10,301 nt of DNA, taken from contig CAXAKE010000056.1 of the NCBI GenBank assembly GCA_963969345.1, positions 1 through 10,301 of the forward strand. Reading direction: 5' to 3'. This DNA comes from Turbatrix aceti (taxonomy: Eukaryota; Nematoda; Chromadorea; Rhabditida; Panagrolaimidae). Of the stretch, positions 1 through 6,888 are shown in pieces; the stretch's first letter is position 1; the number at the start of each line of letters is the position of its first letter. Under the pieces are notes generated by a model. That model was not told the origin of the DNA, did no database searches, and saw nothing but the letters and a program-made list of their open reading frames with translations. The position numbers were made by a program, and so were the translations under genes.

Positions 1-1
1 T

Positions 2-157
2 TTGTATACGTCAAAGCGGTTGGCACTATTGGACGAAGTAATGGCAAAAATGAGCAAAGGCATTTTTCGATTAACAAAATGCCATGAATATCAACAAATT
101 ATGTATTCGACAAAGGTAGGCGTTGTCAACGCCTACCTGCTTACATTACATTAGCTT
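2..157 (+). CDS. Partial open frame running off the left edge, unidentified
   Basis: Frame 2 is open from the window edge to a TAG at 155-157, about 51 codons. The segment beginning SKRLALLDEVMAKMSKG (from about position 11) has the mixed charged and hydrophobic composition of real coding sequence rather than AT-rich noise. The first ATG is at 41, so the frame probably starts upstream. The last part overlaps the palindrome at 114-138, so the true exon may end near the AAG/GTAGGC junction at about 115-117, which looks like a splice donor. I do not recognise a family. It could equally be an exon of an unseen gene, a transposon fragment or chance. Confidence 0.25.
114..138. repeat. Perfect short palindrome (12-bp arms, 1-nt loop)
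   Basis: AGGTAGGCGTTG at 114-125 is followed by one T and then its exact reverse complement CAACGCCTACCT at 127-138. The arms are too close to make a stable RNA hairpin without opening the inner pairs, but the DNA symmetry is exact. It could be the centre of a miniature inverted-repeat element, but I find no longer arms or target duplications around it. Confidence 0.7.
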
Positions 158-235
158 GAAAATGTACTTTTGGCCTTTTTGGACTTTTTTTACTATGTAT
201 GTATTTATGTTAAGTGCGACCACATTGCGCCAAAG

Positions 236-310
236 AACAAGCGACCGCCAGGCCACCCTCCGAGGCGATGGACCGACGACTTTGCGGCCTTCCAGAACGC
301 TCCTGCTAAA
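236..310 (+). pseudogene. Fragment of a non-LTR retrotransposon reverse transcriptase tail
   Basis: Positions 242-283 encode RPPGHPPRRWTDDF. This matches the RPxGRPPxRWxDD signature that lies near the C-terminus of endonuclease/reverse transcriptases of non-LTR retrotransposons (RTE/CR1-like and related groups). The glycine-arginine step of the usual motif is GH here. Upstream of about 220 the frame is a run of hydrophobic, low-complexity codons and not a polymerase domain; downstream the frame ends at 410-412 without further recognisable motifs. Only the tail survives, consistent with a 5'-truncated or decayed insertion. The match rests on one motif, so the exact clade cannot be given. Confidence 0.5.
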
Positions 311-365
311 GACTACGACGTGACGCAGGTAGCTACGATTGACATACATAACCTGGCTTTAAAAA

Positions 366-397
366 TGCCAATGTTTATTGAAAAAAAGACATTGGCA
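366..397. repeat. Hairpin at the 3' end of the receptor remnant
   Basis: TGCCAATGT at 366-374 and ACATTGGCA at 389-397 form a perfect 9-bp stem with a 14-nt AT-rich loop. It overlaps the stop codon (375-377) and a minus-strand AATAAA (379-374) of the receptor reading frame. It could affect 3'-end formation or be coincidental. Confidence 0.45.
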
Positions 398-1132
398 CAT
401 AAATACTTATAGGTATGCGACTAACTAGACGTTTCAAGGGATTTGAAGAAGGTTTTTTCAAAAACTTTGTTAAACACATTGATCCAAACAATTTTTCTTT
501 CCATGTTTCGCAAACGATGAAAGGAACGATAATTGCCGTTGTGCAGGAATATCGGACGAAAATCTTAGTTGTAGTTAAAATTTCGTAAAACAAAGTATTA
601 ATATTATTTTGAAAACGCCATTGAACAAATAATAAACAATTATAAATAAAAAAAAGTCCGTTAAAAATTGTAGTCTGAATAAGCAGTAAATTCTCAGCTT
701 TTCGTCGTTCTTTTGAAACAACATGCAATTTGCTTGAACAACATCGACTGCTTAATCCAGCGGATAAACAAAAAAATAACGATATCACATTGGTACATAA
801 AAATGAAACGTTTGCTCCGTAGTTTAACCAATCAGTCAATAAACCGTGATAATTTTTGCATTCTGAGCCGTCATCAAAGTAACAATACCAGTATGGCAGC
901 ACGGGTAGCTGAATGATCATCGGACCAATGAACATAAAAATGATATACGCAAGAGTAAGGGGCTTGCTCCATAACGTTTTCACACGACGCCACAAAACAA
1001 CAGCTTTGAATAATATTTTTTTTATTTTTTTTCATATTTAATTGTATTATAATGACAAACCCGTGAATCTGTTGAACGATGTCAACATAAAGAAAATACC
1101 CATAAATTCGTTTTTGTGTCCAATAAATAAAT
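375..1132 (-). pseudogene. Nematode serpentine (7TM) chemoreceptor, 5'-truncated: TM3 to TM7 only
   Basis: Two minus-strand exons, 1132-1061 and 1003-375, encode about 232 residues. Joining them restores the motif NRFTAVVLWRRVKTLW, which corresponds to the end of TM3 and cytoplasmic loop 2 of the nematode SRG-superfamily receptors (NRxTAVxxP-type motif). Hydrophobic segments follow at roughly residues 39-60 (TM4), 87-106 (TM5), 129-150 (TM6) and 165-188 (TM7). Two cysteines lie between TM4 and TM5, and a basic loop (SKERRKAEN) precedes TM6. Such receptors usually act as chemosensory GPCRs in ciliated neurons and have about 300-350 residues. TM1 and TM2 are absent: just upstream lies a foreign lectin exon (1389-1162). 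The exon start at 1132 is chosen because ATATTTAG precedes it and gives a phase-1 junction. The long frame has no ATG before the TTG at 995. The remaining coding sequence has no internal stop, so the truncation may be recent. The subfamily (srg, srv, srt, srx) is uncertain. Confidence 0.65.
1004..1060 (-). other. 57-nt intron within the receptor remnant
   Basis: On the minus strand the sequence reads ACGG/GTTTGTC at the donor and ATTATTCAAAG/CTG at the acceptor. Removing these 57 nt joins phase-1 ends so that G plus CT codes for alanine, giving the family-like sequence NRFTAVVL across the junction. The length matches the short introns typical of nematodes. The acceptor ends in AAG rather than the preferred TTTCAG, so splicing may be weak. 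Confidence 0.55.
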
Positions 1133-1161
1133 CTAAATATAATTCATATTTTGTTAATTTG

Positions 1162-1389
1162 GTTTTCGACTTCGGATTGAATAACTACTGGAATAGAATC
1201 ATTGTGAAGGAATTTGCATGCCGTAGGATAATTGCACCGATCCAGATATGTTTTTGACATTTGAATATTTGCGTAACATTTAGATAAGTTATCTACGGTG
1301 GCATTAAAATAAAACGCAGGAGGGCACTTTGTAATGCATTGCACAGAGAAGAAGAGAAGCAACAAAAGAAATATCTTTTTGCTAATCAT
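1162..1389 (-). pseudogene. Exon 1 of a secreted C-type-lectin-like protein, truncated at its splice donor
   Basis: The ATG at 1389-1387 opens a signal peptide (MISKKIFLLLLLFFSVQC) followed by a cysteine-rich N-terminal half of a C-type-lectin-like domain. From CPP to the final EN it matches the exon 1 product of the gene at 4116-4794 at 37 of 55 positions by eye. The shared blocks include LDRCNYP, SIPVVI and two N-glycosylation sequons (NAT and NLS/NYS). In the intact paralog the EN codons are followed by a GT donor. Here they are followed by CAAATTAAC, with no donor, and the frame ends at TGA 1146-1144. No second lectin exon is found downstream; instead the receptor remnant begins. A non-functional fragment is the simplest reading. 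Confidence 0.75.
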
Positions 1390-1619
1390 TCTTATTTAAT
1401 ACGAGTTTACTAATAAAAGAACGATTCTTTCAGTAAGTTAAGCATACAAAAAATTACATAACTGTTTTCTTCATGCAAGCAGACATTATGATACCACTTG
1501 CAGCTGCTGTCTTTACGCTCTGAGAACTGATATCATTGACATTTCCATTTATTTTTAAATATATAATATTTATTAACCCCCTTGAACCTATGCACAAAGC
1601 GAAGCGCCCATGGTCTCGA
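1390..1619. other. AT-rich intergenic sequence
   Basis: Upstream of the truncated lectin exon there is only AT-rich DNA with no convincing open frame. I see no clear promoter motif or RNA gene. Confidence 0.5.
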
Positions 1620-1627
1620 CTGGAAAA

Positions 1628-1923
1628 CAGACATGAAAACGGGCCTAATTTTTAGGCCCAGGCCCGGCCCGAAATTATCCCCTCTGTTTTTTTTCGAATT
1701 TTTATAAAAAAAATAGCAGCCAATCGTTATATAAATGACATAAATAACTCGTTTTTATTCAAAATACCATGTTTTCTATCTGTAGAGACTAAATTTTGTT
1801 AAAAATAACCAAAATGCAGTAAATTTTTATAATTTTTTACATTATTTATTAAATAACGGGCCATAACGGGCTTTTCCGGGCCTACTGAAAAGTCACAGGC
1901 CCGGCGGGCCATTTTCATGTCTG
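1628..1923. mobile_element. hAT-type MITE, 296 bp, with 8-bp target duplication
   Basis: The element begins CAGACATGAAAA (1628-1639) and ends with the exact reverse complement TTTTCATGTCTG (1912-1923), giving perfect 12-bp terminal inverted repeats. It is flanked by identical 8-bp sequences CTGGAAAA at 1620-1627 and 1924-1931. CAG ends with an 8-bp duplication are the signature of the hAT superfamily. Inside the ends are clustered GGGCC/GGCCC motifs (about 1640-1672 and 1858-1910), typical of subterminal transposase-binding repeats in hAT elements. There is no transposase; the AT-rich middle has no coding potential, so it is non-autonomous. Confidence 0.85.
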
Positions 1924-2372
1924 CTGGAAAACAGTTTTTTTTGTGTGTTCTTTTTAAATTTTTTTTATAACATTGTTGATGCTTTGACATCATTATAGAT
2001 GACGGCGAATTCGATGAAGATATAAGACGAGGACAATAAAAATTTTTTTTGTCATGCTTATTTTTCCCCATTTTTTGAAAGCAAATTTGTGACATCATCA
2101 TTTTCATGTTTTTGCGTTTTTATTGTAGAAAGCGTCTGAGCTAAAACAAAAGAAGCTAAAATTACGATTTATTGGATTCTCTGAAAACGCCAAGTTGAAA
2201 TTCACGTTCAGAACCATTTTTTTGCATTTTTGTCAAAATCGAGTAGTTTACTTCTACTTTGAGTTGAACAGAAGCACTATTCATAATTTATGTCATTTCT
2301 TGTTGCACATGTTGGCGAATGAAGATTTTTGTATTTATTATCAACAAATCAAAACAAAACAAAGATGTGCAC

Positions 2373-2668
2373 CCAAAAGAGAGGAAGACGCTATCCCCTA
2401 CGAAGTGAGTAGCTTCTGCGCGCAAAAGAAAGGGAGACGCTATCCACTACGAAGTGAGTAGCTTCTGCGCGCAAAAGAGAGGGAGACGCTATCCACTACG
2501 AAGTGAGTAGCTTCTGCGCGCAAAAGAGAGGGAGACGCTATCCACTACGAAGTGAGTAGCTTCTGCGCGCAAAAGAGAGGGAGACGCTATCCACTACGAA
2601 GTGAGTAGCTTCTGCGCGCAAAAGAGAGGGAGACGCTATCCACTACGAAGTGGGTAGCTTCTGCGCGC
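2373..2668 (+). repeat. 49-bp tandem repeat, six copies (left arm)
   Basis: The anchor CTATCC recurs at 2391, 2440, 2489, 2538, 2587 and 2636, a strict 49-bp period. Each unit reads purine-rich AAAAGAGAGGGAGACG, then CTATCCACTACGAAGTGAGT, then AGCTTCTGCGCGC. The first two units carry a few substitutions; the inner units are essentially identical, pointing to recent expansion. Confidence 0.9.
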
Positions 2669-3382
2669 ATAAAAGAGAGAAAAGAGAGAGCGCGCAGATG
2701 GGTGGTTCTTCGTTGATAGATTCTGATGGATTCTGGTCGTCGCTGTGCCGCGAAGAATTTTCCGGTGGCATTTCATAGACCCTGCAAAAGCATCTTCGTA
2801 AAACCACAATTCAGAAATGGTGCGCTCAAAACAATTCTTACCGTGAGTGATAATGGGTCACCTGTGCAAGCATCAGCTGGTATCACTGCTGGCACTGGCC
2901 GTGGAAATCATTGAGGCGATGAGAACAGAGAAACGGCAACGGAAATCGATGCAAAAACGTTGACAATCCATTGTTCACAAATAGCAAAGTGAGGAACGTT
3001 CGCGATCTGTTAAAGAAAATGTGCGCACGCGCTGTTTGAACGTGTTGTTCTGACGTTCAAAAAACGGAACGCGATCGTTCCTCAATCGATTGTCAACGTT
3101 TTTGCATCGATTTCCGTTGCCGTTTTCTCTGTTCTCATCGCCTCAATGATTTCCACGGCCAGTGCCAGCAGCGATACCAGCTGATGCTTGCACAGGTGAC
3201 CCGTTATCACTCACGGTAAGAATTGTTTTGAGCGCACCATTTCTGAATTGTGGTTTTACGAAGATGCTTTTGCAGTGTCTATGAAATGCCACCGTTCATC
3301 GCGGCACAGCGACGACCAGAATCCATCAGAATCTATCAACGAAGAACCACCCATCTGCGCGCTCTCTCTTTTCTCTCTTTTA

Positions 3383-3513
3383 TGCGCGCAGAAGCTACCC
3401 ACTTCGTAGTGGATAGCGTCTCCCTCTCTTTTGCGCGCAGAAGCTACTCACTTCGTAGTGGATAGCGTCTCCCTCTTTTGCGCGCAGAAGCTATTCACTT
3501 CGTAGTGGATAGC
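3383..3513 (-). repeat. 49-bp tandem repeat, three copies (right arm)
   Basis: Three reverse-complement copies of the left-arm unit lie here, each with GCGCGCAGAAGCTA and CACTTCGTAGTGGATAGCG. The second unit lacks four bases (CCCTCTTTT instead of CCCTCTCTTTT nearby), and the last joins directly to GTGCACATC. The lower copy number than on the left shows that the arms have changed array length independently. Confidence 0.85.
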
Positions 3514-3922
3514 GTGCACATCTTTGTTTTGTTTTTGTGAAAAATACGTTTGACCGATACTCATATAGAAATAAATTGTAAAAAAAGCAAGAGATACTCA
3601 GCATAGCAACACATTCATAAAAATCACTACACTTACTTCCAATTCAGAAACGTTGTTCTATTTTATTGCAAAATCACTAAGTTTACATCTGCAAAATCGA
3701 CTGATATCAAAAACTGCGATTGTGCATCTTTTTGCGTCCAAGACAACTGTTGAGACGTCATTTTGTAAAAATGATGAAAAATGAAAAAACATGGGGTGTT
3801 TTATTTCCTATTTGAAGAAATTTGGTTTTTACAGTCAGTTTACTTCTTCAAGAAGTGAATTCTAAAAAAAAGGCAAAAAAATAGCATGACAAAAAAAATT
3901 TTTATTGTCCTCGTCTTATATC

Positions 3923-4073
3923 AAAAAATCAATAAACAATCGATAATATCGAAATTTTTTTCTAACTCCGGAATTTTCAAGCGGATTTCAACACAAAATA
4001 GTAGACCGTGTTCTACGTCCCAAAAAACCGTCGTATGGAACAAAAAAAACTACAAAACAGACAAATTAGTATT
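3923..4073. other. AT-rich spacer
   Basis: This short stretch between the inverted-repeat element and the lectin gene holds no supported gene. A plus-strand open frame beginning at 3886 starts inside the outer inverted-repeat arm and shows no domain. Confidence 0.4.
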
Positions 4074-4079
4074 TTTATT
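4074..4079 (-). terminator. Candidate polyadenylation signal AATAAA
   Basis: Minus-strand AATAAA lies about 37 nt downstream of the stop codon of the lectin-like gene (4118-4116), a plausible distance for a 3' UTR end in a compact nematode gene. AATAAA-like hexamers are common in AT-rich DNA, so this is only positional support. Confidence 0.4.
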
Positions 4080-4115
4080 AAATCGACACACACATATATA
4101 AATTAAAAAAATTGT

Positions 4116-4794
4116 TTATAAAAACAAAAAAATTTGAAAAAACATTGAAATTAAAAAACACGCTTGTGAGGCAGTGTTTTTCAAATCTTTTACGTGCGTG
4201 TTTTTGGCGGAATAAAAATTGGTGCCTTTGCTTGAATTCAATCGTATTTGACAAATTATGTTTGCAGGTTCTTTATACCCATAAGCAGGAGCATCTTCCC
4301 AATAAGGGCCTTTTCGAACATAAAATTTCATCACTGCCAATCCACCGATATTTCTGACAGAAAGATGGTTAAGAGTAAGAGGTGATCCGTCGACCCACTC
4401 AAAGTTATCAGACGTACCATCTCTGAACTTGGTGCACGGAATGTATAATCCTATGTAGCTTTTAGGAGAGTTTATGTAGTGGTCGACTGCAAACAAAATA
4501 TATTTCTTTTATAGTGCTCAAAACAGTCAGAGTAAAAAACATACAAAGAACACCGTTTTCGATTTCGGATTCGATAACCACGGGAATAGACTTGTGATGA
4601 AGAAACCGACAAGCAGAAGGATAATTACAGCGATCCAGTTGAAAACCCGGAATCGGTAAATTTGCATAGCATTTGGAGTAATTGTTTATGGTCGCGTTGA
4701 AAAAAAATTCAGGAGGACAATTTGAAATTGACTGTGCAATTACAAATATCACGCTCTGAAAGCAAAGCGTCCGAACCAAAACCATCTGTTTCAT
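4116..4794 (-). CDS. Secreted C-type-lectin-like protein, two exons
   Basis: Exon 1 starts at ATG 4794, chosen because it opens a signal peptide (MKQMVLVRTLCFQSVIFVIA); an in-frame ATG at 4869 would put 25 residues before it. Exon 2 begins at 4486 after the acceptor TTTTGTTTGCAG and ends at TAA 4118-4116. Two donors fit, both phase 1: 4554/4553 (67-nt intron, 203 residues) and 4545/4544 with GTATGT (58 nt, 206 residues). In 203-residue numbering, a C-type-lectin-like domain spans about 26-162: CPP 26-28, cysteines 42, 56 and 62, SEIEN 76-80, YIGL 91-94, FEWVDGSPL 109-117, WED 143-145, IICQI 157-161. The calcium/sugar motifs (EPN or QPD with WND) are not evident, so calcium-dependent sugar binding is doubtful. 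Sequons lie at N33 and N38. After the domain comes a tail of about 40 residues ending in a hydrophobic run (ACFLISMFFQIFLFL), possibly a membrane anchor or over-extended 3' exon. Nematode clec proteins are often intestinal or cuticle-secreted and linked to immunity; that role here is inference. Confidence 0.78.
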
Positions 4795-4977
4795 TTGTGC
4801 AAAAGCGGCATAATGTCGGCTTCGAATATGCAGTATACTGTTATCACAAAAAAACTTGGAAATGTTCACATTTGTTTTAGCTTAAAAGTATAAAAATGTT
4901 TTAGAATACAGGTGCTTTGGCACTCCGTAACATGCGCCTTGCTCTATAACTGTAATCGAAAACGTTTACTGTTTTCG

Positions 4978-5216
4978 AACCAGCGCGCAAGCGCGCTGGC
5001 ACGGCCACGTCCGCTCGGTCGCCGCTCCGCGGGCGCTTCGCGCCCGCTTCGCAGGCTCCCTCGCTCCAACTGGTTCTTGCCACGTCCGCTCGCTCGCTTC
5101 GCTCGCTCGCTCCAACTGGATCTTGCCACGTCCGCTCGCTCGCTTCGCTCGCTCGCTCCAACTGGTTCTTGCCACGTCCGCTCGCTCGCTTCGCTCGCTC
5201 GCTCCAACTGGTTCGT
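4978..5216. repeat. CpG-dense tandem array A (46-bp unit)
   Basis: CAACTGG recurs at 5067, 5113, 5159 and 5205, exactly 46 bp apart. Each unit reads CAACTGGTTCTTGCCACGTC followed by repeats of CGCTCG and CTTCGCTCGCTCG. A unique head at 4978-5066 contains two hairpins: CCAGCGCGC/GCGCGCTGG around AA (about 4980-4999) and GCGGGCGC-TTC-GCGCCCGC (about 5028-5046). The same head and units recur at 8788-9059. Open frames of 86-131 codons on both strands, rich in Ser-Glu-Arg-Ala, are products of the repeat and not genes. Confidence 0.9.
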
Positions 5217-5589
5217 TCCCCAGTGTAACGGGAAAAGTGTTGTAGGTCAAAGTTTTTTTAGGAAAAGGATCTGAGTATCTTGGTCTAGCCCTGCGGGTTA
5301 TATTCGTGGATCCATGTTTGGTTTGTTTACCCGTGTCATTTTGGCTAGCCCTTCGGGACAACAGGGTGTATTACATAAAGCTGCAGCGTCCAGCTGCCCT
5401 TTTGCATGATTTATTTTGTATGTCATAAAAATGACCAAATGCAGATTTGAAAAACATTGCTAGTGCTTTTGTGAAAATGTTGCGATCAGAAAGGTTGCTG
5501 GTGCATTTGAAAAGTTTTACGGTCAGTTTTGTGCTTAAAACAAATCTACGTTTGACATTTTAGAATATCAACATTTTAGTATGATGAGC
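5217..5589. other. Non-coding spacer with small TTC/TGC-loop hairpins
   Basis: No gene is visible. Two similar short hairpin motifs occur, TAGCCCTGCGGG (about 5286-5297) and TAGCCCTTCGGG (about 5345-5356), sharing a CCC/GGG stem and a 3-nt loop. GTTCGTTCCCCAGTGTAACGGG at the start resembles the sequence following the array at 9050-9080. Confidence 0.5.
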
Positions 5590-5668
5590 CGATACGGCAA
5601 AGCAACATTTTGCTCAGCCTGCTTGTTAAAATTATCCTGGCAAATTTTTATCAAAGAAATTGGAAAAA

Positions 5669-5703
5669 AAGCTTCGGACCGGCCTTCGGCCGTTCCTCCG
5701 CTT
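5669..5703. repeat. Stem-loop copy 1
   Basis: The apex CGGCC-TTC-GGCCG is at 5680-5692. Below it GGA pairs with TCC, and AAGC (5669-5672) pairs with GCTT (5700-5703). It is followed by CTAAAAC. Confidence 0.75.
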
Positions 5704-5823
5704 CTAAAACTCTTTGACATGCTCTAATTTGTCGCTAAAAAAGTTTTGTTCACCTTTTGGAATGCTGCAACAGTATAAAACTATAAAACTGCTCGTTTGA
5801 CCGATTTCTAATGATAAAAAAAG

Positions 5824-5862
5824 AGAAGCCTCGGGCCGGCCTTCGGCCGTCCCTACGCTTCT
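5824..5862. repeat. Stem-loop copy 2
   Basis: A 39-nt stem-loop: AGAAGC (5824-5829) pairs with GCTTCT (5857-5862), GGG with CCC, and the apex is CGGCC-TTC-GGCCG (5837-5849). Confidence 0.8.
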
Positions 5863-5971
5863 AAAATTCGAAAATCGTTGTTAAGGGTTTAGTTTTAGAT
5901 ACAACGTGCATTTTCTCATGTATTTATGGAAAATGCATCAAGTAACTTACATAAAAAGTTTGATAAGGTCA

Positions 5972-6006
5972 AAGCATTGGGCTGGCCTTCGGCCATCCCT
6001 ACGCTT
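5972..6006. repeat. Stem-loop copy 3
   Basis: The apex is TGGCC-TTC-GGCCA (5983-5995): the closing C-G pair of copies 1 and 2 is replaced by T-A, keeping the pairing. GGG/CCC and AAGC/GCTT outer pairs remain. Confidence 0.7.
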
Positions 6007-6318
6007 CTAAAATAATGAAGTTGTTTGCGGGTGAAAGGTAAAACTCTCTTAACCGCTTACAGTAAAAGGAAACCGAAAATTTGGGGACTCCAAACAAAAA
6101 AACTAAAAATTTTTGAGCCTTACTGTAGGTATTTACGCGACGCGCTATATAAATACGAATACATAGAAAGTACTTTGGAATAGTAACATTTTTCTGACGG
6201 ACCTTCGTTTTTTGATCCGGCACGTTTTAGATCTTGGTTGTTATGGCAAAACATCATATTGCTCAGCCATTTTGCGAAAATCATGCTACAAACTTTGAAA
6301 TAAATTTAGATATGGAAG

Positions 6319-6354
6319 ATGCTTCGGACCGGCCTTCGGCCGTTTCTCCGCTTT
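6319..6354. repeat. Stem-loop copy 4
   Basis: The apex CGGCC-TTC-GGCCG lies at 6330-6342, preceded by GCTTCGGAC as in copy 1 and followed by GTTTCTCCGCTTTT. Its lower stem is weaker than in copy 2. Confidence 0.65.
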
Positions 6355-6493
6355 TAAAACTCTTCGACATGTTCTAACTCGGGGCTAAAAAAGCTTTGTT
6401 TACCGTTTGAAACAGTATGAATTTCATACTGCTGCAACAGTATGAAATTCAGAAACATTGCTTGTTTGATCGGTTTCTAATATTTAAAAAAAC

Positions 6494-6532
6494 AGAAGCT
6501 TCGGGCCGGCCTTCGGCCGTCCCTACGCTTCT
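6494..6532. repeat. Stem-loop copy 5
   Basis: A 39-nt stem-loop almost identical to copy 2: AGAAGC (6494-6499) and GCTTCT (6527-6532), apex 6507-6519. Confidence 0.8.
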
Positions 6533-6654
6533 AAAACTTGTTTTTTTTTCTTTTTTCATAATATAGAAACTTGAATATTCTAATACGGGTTAGGCATTAC
6601 ATAAACTTCCGGTAAACTTGGAGTAAAAGGTAACGGAAAACTTCAAAAGCTATG

Positions 6655-6674
6655 AGGCGGCCTTCGGCCACCCT
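6655..6674. repeat. Stem-loop copy 6, reduced
   Basis: Only the GGCC-TTC-GGCC apex (6659-6669) is kept; the outer AGAAGC/GCTTCT pairing is gone. It sits at the position of copy 3 in its repeat unit. Confidence 0.55.
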
Positions 6675-6888
6675 TTACGCGACCAAAAAAATTGGACGGC
6701 TTAGGTTTATTGCAAAAAATTAGGAACTCATATTTTCCTAGGAAGTAAAGCTTTGTACCGGCAATTTTGCCGTTTCCAAGAGAAATTATTTGTAAAAAGC
6801 ACAGCTTGTTGTCATTTACCTGGAAGGCTTCCGGGTGACTTTTGGGCAAATCGAGGCTTTTTTGTGGCAAAAAAATATTTATTTTAAA

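Larger units (their letters stand above)
2350..3536. repeat. Foldback: inverted repeat of about 1.2 kb with near-identical arms
   Basis: The left arm runs from 2350 to about 3008 and the right arm from about 3068 to 3536, mirrored around a spacer of roughly 60 bp. The non-tandem inner part (about 2668-2970 against 3090-3390) differs at only a handful of positions by eye: a 5-base indel with two nearby changes, three substitutions and one extra A. The arms differ in the number of 49-bp repeats and by a gap of about 15-20 bp near 2971-2990. Outer edges match through AAAGATGTGCAC (2361-2372) and GTGCACATCTTT (3514-3525). A transcript across it would form a long double-stranded RNA. Short frames such as 2726-2914 are arm sequence without a known domain. 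Confidence 0.85.
2019..3922. mobile_element. Large inverted-repeat element with perfect 40-bp outer arms
   Basis: The 40 bp at 2019-2058 (starting GATATAAGACGAGGAC) recur exactly as a reverse complement at 3883-3922, about 1.9 kb apart. Between the outer arms and the inner foldback, 2059-2349 and 3537-3882 are AT-rich and not clearly alignable. TA dinucleotides sit symmetrically at 2021-2022 and 3919-3920, so a TA target duplication is possible, but no longer duplication is seen. No transposase is encoded. It may be one non-autonomous DNA transposon with long ends, or a foldback element nested between two copies of another repeat. Confidence 0.55.

Noticed and set aside
1042..1257. 71-codon plus-strand open frame
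   Set aside because: It is the complement of the receptor TM3 exon and the truncated lectin exon, both of which have family-level support on the minus strand.
1799..2107. 102-codon minus-strand open frame
   Set aside because: It spans a MITE end and one arm of the 40-bp inverted repeat; composition is that of AT-rich DNA.
2195..2461. 88-codon plus-strand open frame
   Set aside because: It begins in AT-rich flank and ends inside the 49-bp tandem repeat, with no recognisable domain.
2373..2668. Regular 49-bp repeats as a CRISPR array
   Set aside because: The whole 49-bp unit is repeated with no variable spacers, and the context is eukaryotic.
4901..5361. Long open frames on both strands rich in SER/ERA/GRG residues
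   Set aside because: They are translations of the 46-bp CG-rich tandem repeat. The period is not a multiple of three and several frames are open at once, which a real gene would not show.
5999..6223. 74-codon minus-strand open frame
   Set aside because: It lies wholly in the stem-loop repeat, and sister units do not conserve the frame.
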